A stretch of DNA of 47,461 bases from Bordetella parapertussis (GTDB taxonomy: Bacteria > Pseudomonadota > Gammaproteobacteria > Burkholderiales > SG8-41), in NCBI GenBank assembly GCA_945861275.1, contig CAMATZ010000048.1, forward strand, positions 1 to 47,461, given 5' to 3'. A model generated the notes under the pieces. That model worked only from the letters and a program-made list of their open reading frames with translations, was not told where the DNA came from and ran no database searches. A program made the position numbers and the translations under genes. Shown piece by piece: positions 43,466 through 47,461 of the stretch; position 1 is the stretch's first letter, and each line of letters begins with the position of its first letter.

Positions 43466-45151
43466 TCAGTCCGTCACCGCGCCCTTGCTCGCGCTCGAAA
43501 CCGTATGCATGAACTTCGCCAGCGCGCCGCGTGTGTAGCGCGGTTTGGGCTGCTTCCATTTTTTCTTGCGCGCCGCGAATTCCCTGGCAGAAATATTCAA
43601 TTGAATCAGAAGTTTCGTGGCGTCGATGGTGATCGAGTCGCCCTCCTTCACGAGTGCGATCGGGCCGCCGACATAGGCCTCCGGCGAGACATGGCCGACC
43701 ACCATGCCCCAGGTGGCGCCGGAAAACCGCCCGTCGGTAATCAATCCCACGGATTCACCGAGGCCCTGTCCAATCAACGCGGCGGTGGGCGCCAGCATTT
43801 CCTGCATGCCGGGGCCGCCTTTCGGTCCTTCGTAGCGGATCACCACCACGTCGCCCGGCTCGATCTTTTTCGCCATGATCGCATCCATGGTCTCACGCTC
43901 GGAATTGAACACGCGCGCGGGACCGGTGATCTTCGGCGATTTCAAGCCGGTGATTTTTGCGACGCAGCCTTCCGGCGAGAGATTGCCTTTGAGTATCGCG
44001 AGGTGGCCTTGTTTGTACATCGGGTTGTCCCACTGCCGGATCACGTCCTGATCGGCGCGCGGATTGTCGGGGATATCCGCCAGCGCCTGCGCCATGGTCA
44101 GGCCGCTGATGGTGATGCACCCGCCATGCAGCAGCCCGCGCTTTAACAGCATCTTCAGCACCTGCGGCACGCCGCCCGCGCGATGGAAATCCACCGCCAC
44201 ATAGCGCCCGGACGGTTTGAGATCGCACAGCACCGGCACTTTGCGGCGCACGCGCTCGAAGTCGTCGATGGTCCATTTCACCTGCGCGGCGTGCGCGATC
44301 GCCAGATAGTGCAGCACGGCGTTGGTGGAGCCGCCGGTCGCCATGATCAGCGACACCGCGTTTTCAATCGACTTGCGCGTCACGATATCGCGCGGCTTGA
44401 TGCCTTGCTTGATGGCGTTGACCAGCACCCGCGCGGAGTCGGCAGCGGAGTCCGCTTTCTCCGGATCGGGCGCGGCCATCTGGGACGAGCCGAGCACGCT
44501 CATACCCAGCGCCTCGAACGAACTTGACATGGTGTTGGCCGTGAACATGCCGCCGCACGCGCCCACCGACGGGCAGGCGTTTTTTTCGATGCCGATGAAA
44601 TCCTCGTCGTTCATTTTGCCCGCGGCATACGCGCCCACCGCCTCGAACGCGCTGACGATAGTGAGGTCGATACCCTTCCACTTGCCGGGCTTGATGGTGC
44701 CGCCGTAGACATAGATGCCCGGCACGTTCATGCGCAGCATGGCGATCATGCCGCCCGGCATGTTCTTGTCGCAGCCGCCGCAAACCAGCACGCCGTCCAT
44801 CGCCTGCCCGTTGACGGCGGTCTCTATGCAATCGGCGATGACTTCGCGGGATACCAGCGAGTACTTCATCGCCTCTGTACCCATGCCGATGCCATCGGTA
44901 ATCGTCGGCACGCCAAACACCTGTGGCATGGCGCCGGCCTTGTGCAACGCGGCCATCGCGCGATCCACCAGCGGCTGGATGCCGGCATTGCACGGATTCA
45001 TGGTCGAGTGGCCGTTGGCGACGCCGACGATGGGTTTGACGAAATCGTTATCGCCAAAGCCCACCGCGCGCAGCATCGCGCGATTGGGCGAGCGCGCGAC
45101 ACCGGCGGTGATGAGCTGGCTGCGTTGGTTGAGGGGTTTGGCGGCGGCCAT
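43466..45151 (-). CDS. ilvD: Dihydroxy-acid dehydratase
   Basis: IlvD dehydrates dihydroxy acids in valine, leucine and isoleucine synthesis and needs an Fe-S cluster. The 561-residue protein has cluster cysteines in [19 protein letters not shown] and [16 protein letters not shown]. It also has [17 protein letters not shown] and, near the C-terminus, [26 protein letters not shown] lies 7 bases before the ATG. It is divergent from lgt. Together with liv it gives the window both synthesis and uptake of branched-chain amino acids. Confidence 0.97.
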   Translation of the reverse strand: MAAAKPLNQRSQLITAGVARSPNRAMLRAVGFGDNDFVKPIVGVANGHSTMNPCNAGIQPLVDRAMAALHKAGAMPQVFGVPTITDGIGMGTEAMKYSLVSREVIADCIETAVNGQAMDGVLVCGGCDKNMPGGMIAMLRMNVPGIYVYGGTIKPGKWKGIDLTIVSAFEAVGAYAAGKMNDEDFIGIEKNACPSVGACGGMFTANTMSSSFEALGMSVLGSSQMAAPDPEKADSAADSARVLVNAIKQGIKPRDIVTRKSIENAVSLIMATGGSTNAVLHYLAIAHAAQVKWTIDDFERVRRKVPVLCDLKPSGRYVAVDFHRAGGVPQVLKMLLKRGLLHGGCITISGLTMAQALADIPDNPRADQDVIRQWDNPMYKQGHLAILKGNLSPEGCVAKITGLKSPKITGPARVFNSERETMDAIMAKKIEPGDVVVIRYEGPKGGPGMQEMLAPTAALIGQGLGESVGLITDGRFSGATWGMVVGHVSPEAYVGGPIALVKEGDSITIDATKLLIQLNISAREFAARKKKWKQPKPRYTRGALAKFMHTVSSASKGAVTD

Positions 45152-45174
45152 GGGGTGTCTCCAGAAAGCGGCTT

Positions 45175-45180
45175 TATAAT
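45175..45180 (+). promoter_or_regulatory. -10 box of lgt
   Basis: A perfect TATAAT lies 38 bases before the lgt ATG in the 66-base divergent gap. No good -35 element is seen. Confidence 0.3.
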
Positions 45181-45217
45181 GGGAGCAGAATTTTAACTCA
45201 TTCGAGAATCAGCCTTC

Positions 45218-46000
45218 ATGTTTGTACACCCCGGCTTCGACCCCATCGTCTTCAGCCTCGGCCCGCTGGCCGTGCGCTGGTACGGCTTGATGTATGTGCT
45301 GGGGTTCGCGCTGGTGTGGTGGTTCGGGCGACTGCGCATCAAGGCCAATCCCAACGGCCGGTGGAAGCAGCAGGACCTCGACGACGTGATGTTCTACGGC
45401 ATCCTCGGCGTGATACTCGGCGGGCGCTTTGGCTACGTGCTGTTCTACAAATTCGGCGATTACATCAACGTGCCGTGGAAGATATTCTACGTGTGGGAAG
45501 GTGGTATGTCGTTTCACGGCGGCATGCTCGGTGTGATCGTCGCGCTGGCGTGGTTCGCGCGCAGCCGCAAACAGCATTGGCTGGATGTCACCGATTTCAT
45601 GGCGCCGCTGGTGCCCCTGGGGCTGGCAGCGGGCCGGCTCGGCAACTTCATCAACGCCGAACTGTGGGGCCGCCCCACGGATGTGGCATGGGCGATGATT
45701 TTTCCGCTGGTGGATCGCCTGCCGCGCCACCCGTCGCAGCTTTATCAGTTTGCACTGGAAGGCGTGCTGCTGTTCGCCGTCCTGTGGTGGTACTCGGCCA
45801 GGCCACGCCCGCGCGGCGCAGTGTCGGCACTGTTTTTGATCGGCTACGGGGTGTTTCGATTTGTGGTTGAGTATGCACGGGAGCCGGACAGTTTTCTGGG
45901 GCTGCTGGCGATGGGCTGGTCGATGGGGCAGTGGTTGTCGTTGCCGATGCTGCTGGTGGGGGTGGCGATGATGGCGTGGGCGTATCGGGTGAAGGGCTGA
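45218..46000 (+). CDS. lgt: Prolipoprotein diacylglyceryl transferase
   Basis: Lgt transfers a diacylglyceryl group to the lipobox cysteine of prolipoproteins at the inner membrane; PilP and LivK in this window are substrates by sequence. The 260-residue protein has seven or so hydrophobic helices. It has [14 protein letters not shown] with the catalytic-region His/Tyr, [11 protein letters not shown], the [10 protein letters not shown] motif and the signature [15 protein letters not shown]. The HPSQLYQ segment and the length are standard. Confidence 0.97.
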   Translation: MFVHPGFDPIVFSLGPLAVRWYGLMYVLGFALVWWFGRLRIKANPNGRWKQQDLDDVMFYGILGVILGGRFGYVLFYKFGDYINVPWKIFYVWEGGMSFHGGMLGVIVALAWFARSRKQHWLDVTDFMAPLVPLGLAAGRLGNFINAELWGRPTDVAWAMIFPLVDRLPRHPSQLYQFALEGVLLFAVLWWYSARPRPRGAVSALFLIGYGVFRFVVEYAREPDSFLGLLAMGWSMGQWLSLPMLLVGVAMMAWAYRVKG

Positions 46001-46003
46001 GAA

Positions 46004-46750
46004 ATGAACCCCAAAGAAACCCTCCGCGCCTACGACCGCAAAGAAGCGTCCACCGATGATGTCATGCGCGCGCTGATGCGTTTTGACAATTGGCTGGCGC
46101 CCGCAATTTATGCGAGCGAGGTGCTGGCTACCAATCTGTTGCAAAAATTGTTTATTTTGGGTGACCCGTCGACCATTCCGCAAGACGAACTGTGGCTTTT
46201 CACGGATGAAGCGGCGGCGCATACCGCGCAGGCGAAAGGCGCCTCGCTGGGCGTCTACGCCAACGGCGTGCCCGGCGTGCGGGCCTTTGCGGCACTGCCG
46301 GCGCATTTGCGCGCAGCCAAAGTCAACATCGGTTCCGATCCCGCTGACGGCTGGTTTATCCCGCAGGATGCCTTTGCGCTGGCCGGCTTGTGGGCCAGCG
46401 CGATTGCGCTGGAGTCGTGGCTGCGCGAACCCGAGTCGCCGGAGAAACTTAAAGCCCTGCGCGATTTTGCAGGCTACACCGTTTTAATTATTCCACAGCA
46501 GGACGCGATTGCCACGGCACAGGGCATGGGTGGGTTGAAAAATCCGGCGATGGTGTTTACCGCGCCCGATTGTGCGGCCAAGGTGTTGAAGCAGGCGCCG
46601 CAGCTTACGCAAAATGTTGTCAGTGGCGAGCGCTTGTTCACGCTGCTGCCGTCGCAGGGTGTAGACGGCGTGATCTTCAATCCGCTGGGGCCGGGGCCCA
46701 AGCTGGCGTTTGATCTGTCGCTATGCAGGCGCGTGCTCGACGGCGGCTGA
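46004..46750 (+). CDS. Conserved hypothetical protein (weak SseB-like character)
   Basis: The 248-residue soluble protein has a helical N-terminus (TDDVMRALMRFDNWLAPAIY) followed by an alpha/beta region (DELWLFTDEAAAHTAQ, VIFNPLGPGPKLAFDLSLC). The LFTDEAAA and GPGP segments faintly recall SseB-type domains, but I would not assign this without a profile search. No motif for catalysis is seen. The ATG is 4 bases after the lgt stop, so the two are co-transcribed. Confidence 0.6.
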   Translation: MNPKETLRAYDRKEASTDDVMRALMRFDNWLAPAIYASEVLATNLLQKLFILGDPSTIPQDELWLFTDEAAAHTAQAKGASLGVYANGVPGVRAFAALPAHLRAAKVNIGSDPADGWFIPQDAFALAGLWASAIALESWLREPESPEKLKALRDFAGYTVLIIPQQDAIATAQGMGGLKNPAMVFTAPDCAAKVLKQAPQLTQNVVSGERLFTLLPSQGVDGVIFNPLGPGPKLAFDLSLCRRVLDGG

Positions 46751-46767
46751 CGCGCGAAGAGCAGTGT

Positions 46768-46832
46768 GTGGCGTGCGCCATGCGCACGATCAGCCTGCGT
46801 TGCGTAGCAGTCGTGCGCACAGCGCACGCTAC
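46768..46832. repeat. Intergenic palindrome of GTGCGC type
   Basis: The left arm (46768-46790) and right arm (46810-46832) are 23-base reverse complements with about four mismatches. Each arm also contains a smaller GTGCGC/GCGCAC palindrome. It lies between the convergent hypothetical and transglutaminase-like genes. Similar GTGCGCACGGCGCAC-type repeats are widespread in environmental proteobacteria, by recollection. Confidence 0.7.
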
Positions 46833-47110
46833 GGTATGCGGGTGGCGTTTGCGTTGTCGGCCAGCCATCCACCCGCTGCAGCTTTGAGCCGGGCGCGCTG
46901 CGCAGCGTCCAATCCCGCCGGATCAAATCGATAACGGTTATGCAGCGCCACGACTTCGGAAAGTAAAGTGGTATCCATCCTCGCGTCGGCTTTAAGCCGC
47001 GCAATCCAATCCTGTGCGGTCTCTTGCGTCGCCCGCCCCCAGCCTTGTTCCGTTAGCCGTTGCTCAATGCGGTAAAACGCCGAATCCGCGCCCATCGCCA
47101 ATGTTGACAT
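46829..47110 (-). CDS. C-terminal segment of the transglutaminase-like protein, after an in-frame stop
   Basis: This 93-residue frame (GADSAFYRIEQRLTEQGW, QETAQDWIARL) looks like the cytoplasmic DUF4129-type tail that follows the last membrane helix in transglutaminase-like (TgpA-type) proteins. It is in the same reading frame as the segment at 47126, separated only by TAA and five codons. It is therefore more likely the end of one interrupted gene than an independent gene, although an ATG at 47110 would allow separate translation. Confidence 0.55.
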   Translation of the reverse strand: MSTLAMGADSAFYRIEQRLTEQGWGRATQETAQDWIARLKADARMDTTLLSEVVALHNRYRFDPAGLDAAQRARLKAAAGGWLADNANATRIP

Positions 47111-47125
47111 AACTATTTGTTTTTG

Positions 47126-47461
47126 TTAATTATTTTTAATAGTTCGCCGGCTGCGATAAAGCCGCCACGCTAGCCACAACACAAACGGAAACACCACCAG
47201 CAGCGCGCCGATGACGAGTTTGCGCGGGTCGCTGCCAACCCACGCCTGCGCCGCGCGAAAGCGCAGCCATGACCACAGATCAGTTACTTTCGTCCACGCG
47301 CCGCTGTCCGCGGCTTCGATCTCGGACCACGAGGGCGGTGTGGTGTCGATTTCGATCCACGCGCCGTTTACATACGCGCGCACCCATGCATGCGCATGGC
47401 GCGTGCGCACGAGGTAGGCGTTTTCGCGTTCGCTTCTTTCCAGCACCGCGAAGCCCGTGGC
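47126..47461 (-). CDS. Transglutaminase-like membrane protein, N-terminal part outside window
   Basis: The visible 111 residues include the transglutaminase-core His segment TRHAHAWVRAYVNG and the Asp segment WIEIDTTPP; the catalytic cysteine would lie upstream, beyond the edge. A membrane helix follows (LVIGALLVVFPFVLWLAWRLY), then RSRRTIKNN and a TAA stop at 47126-47128. Members of this TgpA-like group have an N-terminal membrane bundle, a periplasmic transglutaminase domain and a cytoplasmic tail. The tail is found after the stop, at 46829-47110. Confidence 0.75.
   Translation of the reverse strand, partial: ATGFAVLERSERENAYLVRTRHAHAWVRAYVNGAWIEIDTTPPSWSEIEAADSGAWTKVTDLWSWLRFRAAQAWVGSDPRKLVIGALLVVFPFVLWLAWRLYRSRRTIKNN

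Noticed and set aside
45209-46306. A 365-codon open frame on the minus strand opposite lgt
   Set aside because: It is Gln/His/Arg-rich with no motif and lies antisense to an unmistakable lgt gene.

Overview
The window is a GC-rich, densely packed chromosomal segment of a Gram-negative bacterium, almost certainly a betaproteobacterium. The evidence is the gene content and order: pilMNOPQ-aroK-aroB next to a class A penicillin-binding protein, hemB-engB-cytochrome c4, rsmA-pdxA-surA-lptD divergent from amgK-murU, pepP-ubiH-dusB-fis-purH, a Bug-family solute receptor and a liv transporter. No rRNA, tRNA, CRISPR array, insertion sequence or prophage was seen.

Layout. 1-6402 (minus): type IV pilus operon pilMNOPQ with a good sigma70-type promoter, a terminator after pilQ, then aroK and the 5' two thirds of aroB. 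6634-9580 (plus): penicillin-binding protein 1A and a conserved hypothetical gene. 9582-11390 (minus): hemB and engB, separated by a gap that carries a candidate plus-strand small RNA. 11486-15573: cytochrome c4, a thiD-thiE-hemL operon, rubredoxin and glyoxalase I. 15654-21226 (minus): rsmA-pdxA-surA-lptD, for ribosome maturation, PLP synthesis and outer-membrane biogenesis. 21305-23004 (plus): the MurNAc recycling pair amgK-murU. 23010-23984: a Bug receptor with an intragenic repeat. 24120-31269 (plus): pepP, a ubiquinone hydroxylase, dusB-fis, purH and purD. 31348-32259: hemF.

32260-34053 is a small accessory island: a Cys/His-rich small protein, a short BrnT-like toxin with BrnA antitoxin, a tail-anchored coiled-coil protein and an unknown 88-residue protein. 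34116-38936 (minus) is livKHMGF, for branched-chain amino acid or amide uptake, with a strong promoter and a terminator after livK. 39003-40861 is a divergent pair: a 3-hydroxyisobutyrate dehydrogenase-like enzyme and a CmcJ/NvfI-like putative oxygenase. 40931-45151 (minus): a small cytochrome c, a YyaL-type DUF255 protein and ilvD. 45218-46750 (plus): lgt and a hypothetical gene. The right edge holds the 3' part of a transglutaminase-like gene interrupted by an in-frame TAA.

Most genes are housekeeping: haem (hemB, hemL, hemF), thiamine, PLP and purine cofactors, envelope assembly (PBP1A, LptD, SurA, Lgt, AmgK/MurU) and respiration. The less expected signals lie between genes. They are the candidate small RNA at 10677-10745, with a CCUCCC loop, a terminator and an extracytoplasmic-sigma-like promoter, and a recurring class of intergenic palindromes whose arms are built from 7-9 bp degenerate tandem units (15582, 28205, 29865 and 43348, with a one-armed relative at 36643).
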